From: Nitrospirota bacterium
GTDB taxonomy: Bacteria; Nitrospirota; Nitrospiria; Nitrospirales; Nitrospiraceae
Length of the DNA stretch: 64,000 nt
Reading direction: 5' to 3'
NCBI GenBank assembly: GCA_028876065.1
Contig: JAGWTI010000002.1
Location: 1 to 64,000 of the forward strand
Within the stretch, counting starts at the first letter, position 1. Each line of letters opens with the position of its first letter. Under the pieces are notes generated by a model. The model did not search any database. It saw only the letters and a list, made by a program, of their open reading frames with translations, and was not told the origin of the DNA. Of this stretch, positions 55,183-63,551 are shown piece by piece. The position numbers and the translations under genes were made by a program.

Positions 55183-55662
55183 CTACTTGATCATCAACAA
55201 CTTCCCGCCGACATGCCCCGGATGCAGGTGACACTTATACACCAGCGTTACGCCCTGAGTCGCGTAGAAGAGGTCGCTGGTCGGCACACCGATGTACTTG
55301 GTCTCGCCCGGCTTCAGAACCACCTGGGCCTTCAGCACGGTCGGGGCACCGAACGATTCATCTGCCGTCAGCAAGAACCCGTGTTCCGCGCTGGACTTGT
55401 TCGTGACCTTCAACACGACCGGACGGCCGGGCCGCACCTTGAAGTCGATGACCGTCACAGGCGGATACCAGACCTTGGTTTCACCGAGCTCGATGGCAAA
55501 GAGTTCCTGATCCACCGTCAATTCCTTGAACGCCTGGCCGACCACGGAGCCCGTGTCCAAGTCGCCGATTTCGACGCCGCCCGAATGGTGGGCGAACGAG
55601 ACCGACGTCCCGGCCACCAAAACCACGAGGCCGAAAAATACCGACAATAACATCTTACCCAT
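55183..55662 (-). CDS. Exported cupredoxin-like blue-copper protein
   Basis: 159 residues. Signal peptide MGKMLLSVFFGLVVLVAGTSVSFA. Possible copper ligands are His 94 (AEHGF), Cys 144 and His 147 or 150 (YKCHLHPGHVGG), perhaps with Met 157 (KLLMIK). PGRPVVLKVTNKSS and LKPGETKYIGVP are typical cupredoxin strands. Probably a periplasmic electron carrier or copper-binding subunit; the HLHPGH loop also resembles copper-oxidase-like cupredoxins. ATG has GGGAGG upstream and a promoter at 55786-55814. It is a single-gene unit. Confidence 0.88.
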   Translation of the reverse strand: MGKMLLSVFFGLVVLVAGTSVSFAHHSGGVEIGDLDTGSVVGQAFKELTVDQELFAIELGETKVWYPPVTVIDFKVRPGRPVVLKVTNKSSAEHGFLLTADESFGAPTVLKAQVVLKPGETKYIGVPTSDLFYATQGVTLVYKCHLHPGHVGGKLLMIK

Positions 55663-55785
55663 AGCCTACCTCCCTTGGAAGAAAAAAGCTGTGATTAGGT
55701 TAGTGAATGAGGAAGACCCCGCCCGGCACAACAATGACTAGAGCCAACGCCGACGAATCGGCGACCACCACCTGACCGGTGCCCC

Positions 55786-55814
55786 TTATAACATAGGCAG
55801 TAGTGGGAAGCAAG
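55786..55814 (-). promoter_or_regulatory. Candidate sigma-70-type promoter of the cupredoxin gene
   Basis: On the minus strand TTGCTT (55814-55809), 17 bp, TATAAG (55791-55786). The leader before the gene would be about 115 bases. A small GCCGA/TCGGC hairpin lies in it near 55750. Confidence 0.55.
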
Positions 55815-55891
55815 AATGTTCTTTTTTGACAGTGGACCGGCTTAATCTATGAGAATTCCAGACAAATTTCGACTGTCGACAACTCAGCCCC

Positions 55892-57514
55892 CTATTCAGT
55901 TTGACGGAGCGGCACCTTGCGGGGGACGATGGCCCCTTCCGCATCGCTCCGCCCCATCAGCAAATCAAAGGGCGCATAATCGTCGGTCAACACCACCGAG
56001 TCCGGCCAAGTCTCTTCTCGACGCGTCGCCAACAATGCGGCCGTCTCAGCCGGCATTCGCCGAGCAGCAATCAGACGGTTGATCCTGTCATGAAATTCCG
56101 GGCTGCGGACGGTCGCCGCCGGAGCGCCGGCGAAAAAAATCAGATTGTCCGCCCCTTTCGATCCCTTGACGGCAAAGGACTCGATGATGGGAAACGACGT
56201 CCGCATCGTCGCGACGACGGCTTGGGACCGTTGGCGGTCGGATCCGCTCCCCGAGGAAGCCAAGTTGGCCGCCAGCACTCCATCCGGCTTGAGGTGAGCT
56301 CGGACCTCTGCAAAAAATTCCTTGGTTGTAAGGTGAAAGGGCACGAGATGCCGCGCGAAGGCATCCACCCAGATCACATCATACTGGTCGGCAGTGGTGC
56401 GCAGAAACAACCGCGCATCCTTCACATAGACATGGTGTTGAGGCGGCGGGGTGTAGCTAAAGTACCGCTCGGCCGCCTGCACCACCGACGGATCGACTTC
56501 GACAATATCCAGGGTCAGTTCAGGCCAATACTGTGCCAGCCACTTGGCGATCGAGCCCCCGCCGTGTCCCAAAATCAGCCCGCGCTTGGGAGCAACGTTT
56601 TCCGCCGCGTTCTGGTCCGGTGGCTCCGGCATCAAGGCCAAGGCCGCCATCATCATATGACTGTAGGGCAACACCAATTCCACCGGCTCGACCAGCCACA
56701 TGACCGCATGGAAGGTGCGATCCAAAATCAGAATCCGCAAGAGGTCCGTATCGCGGACCCTGAGCTGCTGGTATGGACTGTCCTCCTGATAGACCGGCGC
56801 GGGCAACACCAAATCCGGATGCCAGGCCAACCAGGCCAGGCCAAGCCCGCCCCCGACCAGCACCAAGCTCCCGACAGTCCGCACCATCGCGCGCGCCTGC
56901 ACCGCCACGGAACGCCACCACCAGAACAGTCCGAGCAGAACCTGGGCCGCCCCCAACAACGCCACCAGCGTCACGCTGCCCAACCAGCTCAACAAGAAAA
57001 AGGCCGTGCCCCAGGTTCCGACCAAGCTGCCGACCGTGGAGACCGCGATCATGCGGCCCGTGTGCCTCCCCAGATGCCCCATATCGCCGATGGAGAGCCG
57101 CAATAACGCCGGCAAGACTCCGCTGAGCCCGAGCGCCGGAGGGGCGAGCAGAATACTGGCGGCCAGACAGGGTCCCCAGCGCGGGTCCTGAACCCAATCG
57201 GCCACGTGGAACATGACGGGATCACCCTTCCACGCCAGCAGAAACGTCCAAGCGCCGGAGGTCAGCAGCAATCCGGCCAACACCGACCCGCCATGATGGC
57301 GATCCGCCAGCCACCCCCCCAACGCATAGCCGCTGCTCATGGAAGCCAGGATGACCCCGATCAGAGCGCCCCAGACATAGAGCGAATTACCGAACACAGG
57401 AGCCAGGAGGCGGCTGCCCAGAATCTCCAATGCCATTACCACCGCGCCGGTCAGAAACGCGGTGGCAAACAAAGGGACGGGGGACGAGGAGGTCGGAACG
57501 GATGAAGCGGTCAT
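55892..57514 (-). CDS. Membrane-anchored spermidine-synthase-like protein
   Basis: 540 residues. The N-terminal half has about eight hydrophobic segments (for example LFATAFLTGAVVMALEILGSRLL and LYVWGALIGVILASMSSGYALGG); the C-terminal half is a spermine/spermidine-synthase-type methyltransferase fold with LILGHGGGSIAKWLAQYWPE (about residue 315), DIVEVDPSVVQAAERYF and YDVIWVDAFA. Fusions of this kind are widespread and often annotated as spermidine synthase, but the membrane half suggests a different substrate. No speD is in the window, so polyamine synthesis is not supported by context. Confidence 0.88.
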   Translation of the reverse strand: MTASSVPTSSSPVPLFATAFLTGAVVMALEILGSRLLAPVFGNSLYVWGALIGVILASMSSGYALGGWLADRHHGGSVLAGLLLTSGAWTFLLAWKGDPVMFHVADWVQDPRWGPCLAASILLAPPALGLSGVLPALLRLSIGDMGHLGRHTGRMIAVSTVGSLVGTWGTAFFLLSWLGSVTLVALLGAAQVLLGLFWWWRSVAVQARAMVRTVGSLVLVGGGLGLAWLAWHPDLVLPAPVYQEDSPYQQLRVRDTDLLRILILDRTFHAVMWLVEPVELVLPYSHMMMAALALMPEPPDQNAAENVAPKRGLILGHGGGSIAKWLAQYWPELTLDIVEVDPSVVQAAERYFSYTPPPQHHVYVKDARLFLRTTADQYDVIWVDAFARHLVPFHLTTKEFFAEVRAHLKPDGVLAANLASSGSGSDRQRSQAVVATMRTSFPIIESFAVKGSKGADNLIFFAGAPAATVRSPEFHDRINRLIAARRMPAETAALLATRREETWPDSVVLTDDYAPFDLLMGRSDAEGAIVPRKVPLRQTE

Positions 57515-57583
57515 GCGAGAGACATTCCAACCGATGGGCCACGAAAGGCAGAGAATTGCATGGCGGTTTTCTCTTCAAACGAG

Positions 57584-57994
57584 CTAGAACGTGCCCCAGT
57601 TTTTGAAATATCGGAGGAGGTCGCGCACGGAAATCATGCCGACGATCTGTCCATCTTGGGTGACGGCCAGATGCCGGATGCCTCTGTCGGCCATGAGATC
57701 GCTGGCATCGTGGGCGGAGCGATCGCTCTCAATCGTGATCAGAGGACTGGTCATCACGGTCTTTACTGGCGCTTGCGCCGGATCAAGCTCCCGGGCCATG
57801 GCTTTCCGAACCAAGTCGGCCTCGCTGACGATACCCAGATAGGCTCCTTCGCGCACGACAAGCAACGCCCCGACTTGCGCGTCCCGCATCAATCGGGCTG
57901 CTTCGGCCAGCATCGCGTCCGGTCCGATCGTCAGAATCGACCGGGTCATCATCACGGCCAAGGGCCGCAGCATCGCGCCGCTTTGAATCGCCAT
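57584..57994 (-). CDS. Tandem CBS-domain protein
   Basis: 136 residues with two CBS motifs: MTRSILTIGPDAMLAEAARLMRDAQVGALLVV and MTSPLITIESDRSAHDASDLMADRGIRHLAVTQ, each followed by GIVSEADLV or GMISVRDLL. Such pairs bind adenine nucleotides and sense energy state. No effector domain is attached. The start may also be at an internal ATG seven codons further in. It lies upstream of the spermidine-synthase-like gene, 69 bases apart. Confidence 0.93.
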   Translation of the reverse strand: MAIQSGAMLRPLAVMMTRSILTIGPDAMLAEAARLMRDAQVGALLVVREGAYLGIVSEADLVRKAMARELDPAQAPVKTVMTSPLITIESDRSAHDASDLMADRGIRHLAVTQDGQIVGMISVRDLLRYFKNWGTF

Positions 57995-58128
57995 GCCTCG
58001 TGCCTCAACTTCGCGCCCAGCCCGTAACGGGCCCGATTGTACTGGGCCATCCCCAGCGAGTCAACCGAAGCACCGGCGCAGACCGCCGCCGTTCGGCAAA
58101 CGCCACCCCAGGCCTTCGGCCGATTGTC

Positions 58129-58157
58129 TTGCGGCCTCGGAAGTGCCTTGTTATACT
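58129..58157 (+). promoter_or_regulatory. Candidate sigma-70-type promoter of the ugd gene
   Basis: TTGCGG (58129-58134), 17 bp, TATACT (58152-58157). The start codon of the UDP-glucose dehydrogenase gene is about 60 bases downstream, and GAGGATG stands before it. Confidence 0.55.
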
Positions 58158-58221
58158 TCCGCAGCACCGATACAGAGACCTGCTCGGTTGGTATGAACGG
58201 TTAATCGTACGAGGATGATCC

Positions 58222-59550
58222 ATGCACATTAGCGTCATTGGAACCGGTTACGTCGGATTGGTCACGGGAGCCTGCTTCGCAGAATTCGGGCTGAGCGTGA
58301 CCTGCATGGATACGGATGCCCAGCGGATCGGAAAACTGGAAAAGGGCGAGGTACCGTTTTTCGAACCGGGGCTGACGGAGCTGGTCCACAAGGGCATCAA
58401 GGAGAACCACCTGACATTCACGTCCAACCTGCCGAAGGCAGTCGAGGACGCTCTGGTGATTTTCATCGCCGTGGGCACGCCCCCGCGCGCAGACGGATCA
58501 GCCGATCTCTCCTATGTGGAAGAAGTGGGCCGCGGGATCGCCCAACATATGAAGAGCTATAAAGTCATCGCGACCAAGTCCACCGTCCCCGTGGGGACGG
58601 GAGAGCGGATTCGTCAGGTCATCAAGGCTCACCAAACGACTCCATGCCGCTTCGACATGGTTTCCAACCCGGAATTTCTGCGGGAGGGTTCCGCCATCGA
58701 AGATTTCTTGCGCCCCAATCGCGTCGTGATCGGCGCAGACAGCGACCAGGCCGTGGCCATCATGAAGGACCTCTATCGCCCGCTCTACTTGATCGAAACG
58801 CCCTTCGTCATCACGGACATTGCCTCGGCGGAGATGATCAAATACGCGTCCAACGCGTTCCTGGCCACCAAGATCTCCTTCATCAACGAGATTGCCAACT
58901 TGTGCGAGAAGGTCGGAGCGGACGTCCAAGTCGTCGCCAAAGGCATGGGGCTGGATCGGCGTATCGGCCCCAAGTTCCTGCACGCAGGGCCGGGCTTCGG
59001 CGGCTCCTGTTTTCCCAAAGACCTGGCCGCATTGGTCCAAATTGGGCAGGAATCGGGCGAACGCATGGAAATTGCGGCAAAGGCCGCCGAGGTGAACGAC
59101 CGGCAGCGGCGGCGGATGGTGGAGAAGATTCACGCCGCGCTGGGAGGCCTGAAGGGGAAAACCATCGGCCTCTTGGGGCTTTCGTTCAAACCGAACACGA
59201 ACGATTTGCGGGAGTCCCCGGCGTTGGCTATTGCGGAGGGACTGATCGAGAAGGGCGCCGCCATCCGCGCCTACGACCCGGAAGGGTTGGAAGAGGCCAC
59301 CAAGCTTTTACCCGGATTACAGGCTTGTAAGGATGCATACGATGCGGCCCAAGGAACGGATGCGCTGGTCCTGATGACGGAATGGAACCAGTTTCGAAAC
59401 TTGGATTTCGTTCACATCAAACAGCTCGCGCGCCAGCCCATTTTCGTCGACCTGCGCAACGTGTATGAGCCGGATCGAATCGCCACGCTGGGATTCCATT
59501 ATATTTCTGTCGGAAGGCCGCCCCGCGGGCCAAATCCGGCCGCCTCGTAG
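58222..59550 (+). CDS. ugd: UDP-glucose 6-dehydrogenase
   Basis: Makes UDP-glucuronate for cell-surface polysaccharides. 442 residues. NAD-binding ISVIGTGYVGLVTGACFAEFG (3-23), VPVGTGERIRQVI, SNPEFLREGSAIEDFLRPNRVVIG, KYASNAFLATKISFINEIANLCE and the catalytic Cys in GPGFGGSCFPKDLAAL (near 263), then the UDP-binding domain with LGLSFKPNTNDLRESPA. UDP-glucose/GDP-mannose dehydrogenase family; the UDP-glucose call rests on overall match. No exopolysaccharide cluster is adjacent. Confidence 0.95.
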   Translation: MHISVIGTGYVGLVTGACFAEFGLSVTCMDTDAQRIGKLEKGEVPFFEPGLTELVHKGIKENHLTFTSNLPKAVEDALVIFIAVGTPPRADGSADLSYVEEVGRGIAQHMKSYKVIATKSTVPVGTGERIRQVIKAHQTTPCRFDMVSNPEFLREGSAIEDFLRPNRVVIGADSDQAVAIMKDLYRPLYLIETPFVITDIASAEMIKYASNAFLATKISFINEIANLCEKVGADVQVVAKGMGLDRRIGPKFLHAGPGFGGSCFPKDLAALVQIGQESGERMEIAAKAAEVNDRQRRRMVEKIHAALGGLKGKTIGLLGLSFKPNTNDLRESPALAIAEGLIEKGAAIRAYDPEGLEEATKLLPGLQACKDAYDAAQGTDALVLMTEWNQFRNLDFVHIKQLARQPIFVDLRNVYEPDRIATLGFHYISVGRPPRGPNPAAS

Positions 59551-59557
59551 GTTCGAG

Positions 59558-60274
59558 TCAGCCCTGGGCCGTGATCTGCCTGGCTCCCTCTTCCTTCGGT
59601 TTGGGCTTGTATCCCATCCGATCCAACACTTTCATAATCCGGCTCTTGAGCCGGTCGTCCGCGTCGTTTAAGGCCACTGCCAGAGGCTCCACGGCCGGTT
59701 TCCCGATCTTGCGAATGATCTCGGTGGCGGACTGGCGAAGTTCGTCCTCCTCCGATACCAACACCGGGATAAGCGCCGACACGGACACGGCGCCCAACTT
59801 GATGAGCGAGTCGTAGGCCCGCTGCCGGACATCCCCGACCTCATCGCGCAACGCCTCCACCAACGGACCGACCGCTCGTGCGTCCTTGAGGTCGCCCAGG
59901 GACTCCGCCGCATATTTGCGGTTGAGCCAATGGGTATCCTTGAGATCCACCAGCATCGCGTCCGTCTTCGCGGCGTTCGGATCCTTGGTGCGGATACGGA
60001 AGCTCTTCGCGACGCGCTTGCCGCCTTCTTCCACGACCCGGATCGTCGCCCCGTCGCCCGGTTTAATCTTCTGGAGATCCTCGAGCGCCTCTTCGGCCAC
60101 GTCCAGGACGACCGTCTTGCCGTCGTAGGCCAACAGCTCCACCTCCAGTTGTTTGAGTGCAAGATTCACCGACACGACTTTCTCGGTGACCAAGTTGAAG
60201 CCATCCTTCTTGGCGCCCCCCTTGGGGCCGATCTGGATGAGCTTCGGTGGCTGCTGCGGTGTTTCGTCTGCCAT
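59558..60274 (-). CDS. HEAT-repeat protein with unknown N-terminal domain
   Basis: 238 residues from ATG 60274 (AGAGGACC upstream). Residues about 1-110 form a beta-type domain with GFNLVTEKVVSVNLALKQLEVELLAYDGKTV and a KIKPGDGATIRVVEEGGKRVAKSF stretch. Residues about 115-225 have HEAT/PBS-lyase-type repeats (WLNRKYAAESLGDLKDARAVGPLVEALRD and further). The end is a basic tail. Last of four HEAT-repeat genes on the minus strand. Function is not recognised; the repeats normally mediate protein binding. Confidence 0.82.
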   Translation of the reverse strand: MADETPQQPPKLIQIGPKGGAKKDGFNLVTEKVVSVNLALKQLEVELLAYDGKTVVLDVAEEALEDLQKIKPGDGATIRVVEEGGKRVAKSFRIRTKDPNAAKTDAMLVDLKDTHWLNRKYAAESLGDLKDARAVGPLVEALRDEVGDVRQRAYDSLIKLGAVSVSALIPVLVSEEDELRQSATEIIRKIGKPAVEPLAVALNDADDRLKSRIMKVLDRMGYKPKPKEEGARQITAQG

Positions 60275-60317
60275 AGGGTCCTCTTTTCTGTGTCGCGTGA
60301 CGTGAGTGAAGCCGACG

Positions 60318-61088
60318 TTACTTGGTCGTTTGCGGTTTCCAGCCCAGGCTGGCCAGGGCTCCTTCCACGGTTTCCTGCACCATCTCGTTCTCGTCCTCCA
60401 GCAGCGGCACGAGCGAGTCGACCGCCCGCCGATCCCCCAGCCGCGCCAGGGACTCGACCGCGTTGCGCCGCACCAGCCAATCTTCATCTTTGAGCGCTTC
60501 GATCAGCGACGGCATGGCCCGTACGTCCCCGATCTTGCCCAGCGCCTCCGCCGCATGCCGGCGGACCATCCAGTTGTTGCCGAGGAGCCCGTCGATCAGC
60601 GCCTCGACGGCCCGCACATCGCCGATCTTCTTGAGCACGCGCGCGGCATCTTCACGGAGCGTCCCGTCGTTCAACGCCTCCACCAAGCCGGGGACGGCGC
60701 GGGGGTCCCCCACCCGTTCCAAGGCCCACACCGCCGAGCTGCGGACGGCCCCATCCTTGTCCTTGAGCGCCTTGATCAGCGGCTCGACTCCCCGCGGGTC
60801 CTTGAGCTTGCCCAGCACGTTGGCGGCTTGCTCCCGCACCGCCCACTCGTCGTCCGTCAGCGCCTCGATCATCGGCTCGACCGCCGCCGGCCCGATCCGC
60901 ACGATCGCGCTCGCCGCGGCCTCGCGAATGACCGTATCCTCGTCGGCCAGCAGGCCGATCAAGCCCGACAGGGCCTCCAGGCCCATCTGTCCCAGGCTGG
61001 CCGCCGCATGGTCCCGCAAGGCCTCGTTCTCATCCCGCAGGGCCGAGAGCAATTGATTGACGCGCTCGTGATACTGCTCCTCACTCAT
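60318..61088 (-). CDS. HEAT-repeat protein
   Basis: 256 residues built almost entirely of about eight HEAT repeats of roughly 31 residues with the consensus LIxALKDEDWxVRRxAAxALGKIGDxRAVP (for example LIEALTDDEWAVREQAANVLGKLKDPRGVEP and LIEALKDEDWLVRRNAVESLARLGDRRAV). This is the E-Z/PBS-lyase type. Its start overlaps the next gene's stop by 8 bases. No catalytic motif. Inferred to be a scaffold or adaptor. Confidence 0.88.
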   Translation of the reverse strand: MSEEQYHERVNQLLSALRDENEALRDHAAASLGQMGLEALSGLIGLLADEDTVIREAAASAIVRIGPAAVEPMIEALTDDEWAVREQAANVLGKLKDPRGVEPLIKALKDKDGAVRSSAVWALERVGDPRAVPGLVEALNDGTLREDAARVLKKIGDVRAVEALIDGLLGNNWMVRRHAAEALGKIGDVRAMPSLIEALKDEDWLVRRNAVESLARLGDRRAVDSLVPLLEDENEMVQETVEGALASLGWKPQTTK

Positions 61089-62184
61089 CCTCGCCCCCCT
61101 CTGCCACGGCGGCCTGTTCGGCCTGCATCGCCGCGGCCTGAAGCTTGTCCACGATCATGCCGGCATTGTACGACACCAGTCCATCGCGATCGGTCTTGAG
61201 CTGCTCGAACAAATCCTGATACGGGCGCAGCACCTCCACGTCCTTGATCTTGGCCAGCGCCTCCATGGCCAGCGGACGGAGCGGGCGGATCGGCAGGGCA
61301 TCCACGTACAATTGCATGGGGCGCGCATCGCCGATCAGGCCCAGCGACTTCATGGCCAGTTCCTTGACGCCGGTGTCTTTATCCCGGCGCAGGCGGTCCA
61401 TGAGCGGCTCCACGGCCCGCACATCGCCGATCTTGCCCAGCAGATCGGCCGCCGCCTCGCGCACCAGCCAATCCTCGTCCTCCAGATATTCGATGAGAAT
61501 CTCCACCATCGGGCGGCCGATCCCGAGCAAGTCCACGACCGCCGACATCCGGGCCTCTTCGCGCTCCCCGCTTCCCTCGGCCTCGCGCAACGCGTCGAAG
61601 GTCTGATCGATCCGGTCCCGGATCGCCCCCAGCTTCTTCAAGGTCCGCATGGCGACGACGGCCACCGCCTGGTCGGTCATCGCATCCACCAGCGCGTCGG
61701 CCGAGCGGGGGTCCAGCAAATGCTCCAGAATGACGGCGGCGGTTTCCCGAGCCGCGATATCGGCATGTTTCAGCATAGCGCACAAGGGCTGGATCGCGTT
61801 GGGGATGACGCCCAGGAGGGCGATCACCATGGCCCGCTGCCCCTCATCCGTCATCCGGTGCAGATCGTCCACCAGCGCCTGGGCTGCGGCCTGATCCAGC
61901 ACGCCGGCCAGCTGCTCCAACGCCAGGGCCCCCGCCTTGCGGACCGCCGGATCTTCGTCTTGGAGCAGCCGCACCAGCGGCACGCCTCCATGGGGGTCCT
62001 TGACCCGCGCCAACATGCCCGCCGCTTCGATCTTCAAAGGCACGCCCCCGGTCTCCAGCACATGGATCAGTGCCTGGACCGCCTTGGGGCCGCCCTTCAG
62101 GCAGGCGGCGGTGGCGCGCATCCGCCGCCAGTCCTCTTCATGGACCAGTTCGGCGATCAGGGTTTCCAGCGATTCCTTGGGCAT
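61081..62184 (-). CDS. HEAT-repeat protein
   Basis: About 367 residues from the ATG at 62184 (MPKESLETLIAELVHEEDWRRM), chosen because upstream codons lie in the heptamer-repeat element. About ten HEAT repeats, for example LIHVLETGGVPLKIEAAGMLARVKDPHGGVPLV, LIEYLEDEDWLVREAAADLLGKIGDVRAVEPLM and DKDTGVKELAMKSLGLIGDARPM. The final 20 residues are Ala/Glu-rich. No ribosome site is obvious before the start. Role unknown. Confidence 0.86.
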   Translation of the reverse strand: MPKESLETLIAELVHEEDWRRMRATAACLKGGPKAVQALIHVLETGGVPLKIEAAGMLARVKDPHGGVPLVRLLQDEDPAVRKAGALALEQLAGVLDQAAAQALVDDLHRMTDEGQRAMVIALLGVIPNAIQPLCAMLKHADIAARETAAVILEHLLDPRSADALVDAMTDQAVAVVAMRTLKKLGAIRDRIDQTFDALREAEGSGEREEARMSAVVDLLGIGRPMVEILIEYLEDEDWLVREAAADLLGKIGDVRAVEPLMDRLRRDKDTGVKELAMKSLGLIGDARPMQLYVDALPIRPLRPLAMEALAKIKDVEVLRPYQDLFEQLKTDRDGLVSYNAGMIVDKLQAAAMQAEQAAVAEGGEDE

Positions 62185-62202
62185 AACTTTAACCGCAACG
62201 TG

Positions 62203-62278
62203 GAATGCTGAATGCAGAACGATGAATGAAGAGAACTGCCCTTGCCTCCCGTTCAACATTCATCATGCAGCGCTCATC
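62203..62278. repeat. Second inverted pair of degenerate heptamer repeats
   Basis: Plus strand: GAATGCT, GAATGCA, GAACGAT, GAATGAA, GAGAACT in register at 62203-62237, then GTTCAAC, ATTCATC, ATGCAGC, GCTCATC at 62251-62278. The TGAATG words in the left half are complemented by CATTCA-type words in the right half. The element fills the gap between two HEAT-repeat genes and reaches the stop codon of the upstream one. Architecture is the same as at 1200-1282. Confidence 0.65.
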
Positions 62279-63362
62279 ATTGGATTCTGTTTGCCCGCCA
62301 GCCCAGTTGCGCGAGCGTATCTTTGGCGTAAAAGAGAATGTTGTCGTCCCGCTCCTGTTTGAGCACGCCCAACAAAAACGGGATGGCCGGCGGCCCGAAC
62401 GACACCAGCGCGGCGGCGGCTTCCGCCCGCACCACGGTGTGCTGCAACGCGCCGACCAAGGTCGGAATCGTGGCCTCTTCCCGAATCAAGGCCAGCGCCC
62501 GGACCGCCGCTTCCATCGCATGCATTTCCGTGTCCCATCGGTCCCCGCACCCGTCGATCTTGCGGCTGTCGGCGGGCCGGCTGACTCCGGTGACCACGTC
62601 CACCAACGCCGGGACCGCCCGACGGTCGCCGATCTTGCCCAGCGCCTCGATGGCCAAATGCCGCAAACCCACGTCCTTCATCGCCAGGAAGAGAAAGTCC
62701 ACCGCCCGTACATCGCCGATCTCCCCCAGCGCCCGCACCGCGTCTTCGCGGATGGCCTGGTCCTGGTCGTTGAACAGGAGCCACAGGAGCGTCTCCACCG
62801 ACTCGGAGGACTTCAGCCACCCCAGCGCCTCCACCGCATGCAGCCGGACCACCCACTCCTCATGCTTGAGCGCAACCAGCAAGTGGGGCACCGCGGGCTG
62901 GCCGATAGCCACCAGCGCCTGGGCCGCATCCACCCGCACCGCCTTGACCTTGTCCTGCAGGAGCGGCATGAGGAGATCCACCGATCCGGGATCCCCGATC
63001 CGGCCCAGCGCCTTGGCCGCATGCATCCGAACGATCCAATCGGGGCTCCCCAACGAAACGCGCAGCGGGTCCAGAACGCGGTCGTCGGCAAGACCGGACA
63101 GGATCGACGCGGCGGACTCCTGCACGTTCAAGTCCGGCGCCGCCAGGCAGGCGCCCAGCGCCGGCACCGCCGCCGTCCCAATCGCAGTCAGAGCGGCAAT
63201 CGCGGCCTGGCGCACCGCCCGGTCACCGTCGCTCAGCAGCGCCACCAACGGCGCCACGGCCCGCGCATCACGGCTGGCGCCCAACGCCGAGGCCGCATCT
63301 TCGCGGACCGCCCAATCCTCATCCTTGAGCGCGGCAATCTGTTCGTCAACGTAATCGCTCAC
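62277..63362 (-). CDS. HEAT-repeat protein
   Basis: About 361 residues from the GTG at 63362, with GGAGAG upstream (VSDYVDEQIAALKDEDW); an ATG at 63389 would add nine residues. About eleven HEAT repeats such as WAVREDAASALGASRDARAVAPLVALLSDGDRAVRQAAIAAL and WIVRMHAAKALGRIGDPGSVDLLMPLLQ, and a shorter, divergent C-terminal part with CGDRWDTEMHAMEAAVRAL. First gene of the HEAT-repeat run. No catalytic motif. Role unknown. Confidence 0.86.
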   Translation of the reverse strand: MSDYVDEQIAALKDEDWAVREDAASALGASRDARAVAPLVALLSDGDRAVRQAAIAALTAIGTAAVPALGACLAAPDLNVQESAASILSGLADDRVLDPLRVSLGSPDWIVRMHAAKALGRIGDPGSVDLLMPLLQDKVKAVRVDAAQALVAIGQPAVPHLLVALKHEEWVVRLHAVEALGWLKSSESVETLLWLLFNDQDQAIREDAVRALGEIGDVRAVDFLFLAMKDVGLRHLAIEALGKIGDRRAVPALVDVVTGVSRPADSRKIDGCGDRWDTEMHAMEAAVRALALIREEATIPTLVGALQHTVVRAEAAAALVSFGPPAIPFLLGVLKQERDDNILFYAKDTLAQLGWRANRIQ

Positions 63363-63551
63363 CCCCGCTCTCCAAGTCATGAGGCTCAAACAGTTTACCG
63401 TAGCACAGCCTTTTTCAGGGGGTCAACCGCTGAACAGAACGTCGGCAGAGGCGCTCCGTCCCGTCGTTGACAGCCCCGACCCATTCCGCTAGGCTCTCGC
63501 CCCGTCGGATCATCCCCGTTCTTCATTTCCCGTTCTCTTCAGGAACCACCG

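Noticed and set aside
59558-63389. CRISPR-like array or DNA repeat element in the HEAT-repeat region
   Set aside because: The recurring words follow the codon phase and the roughly 31-residue protein repeat, so they reflect the protein repeats.
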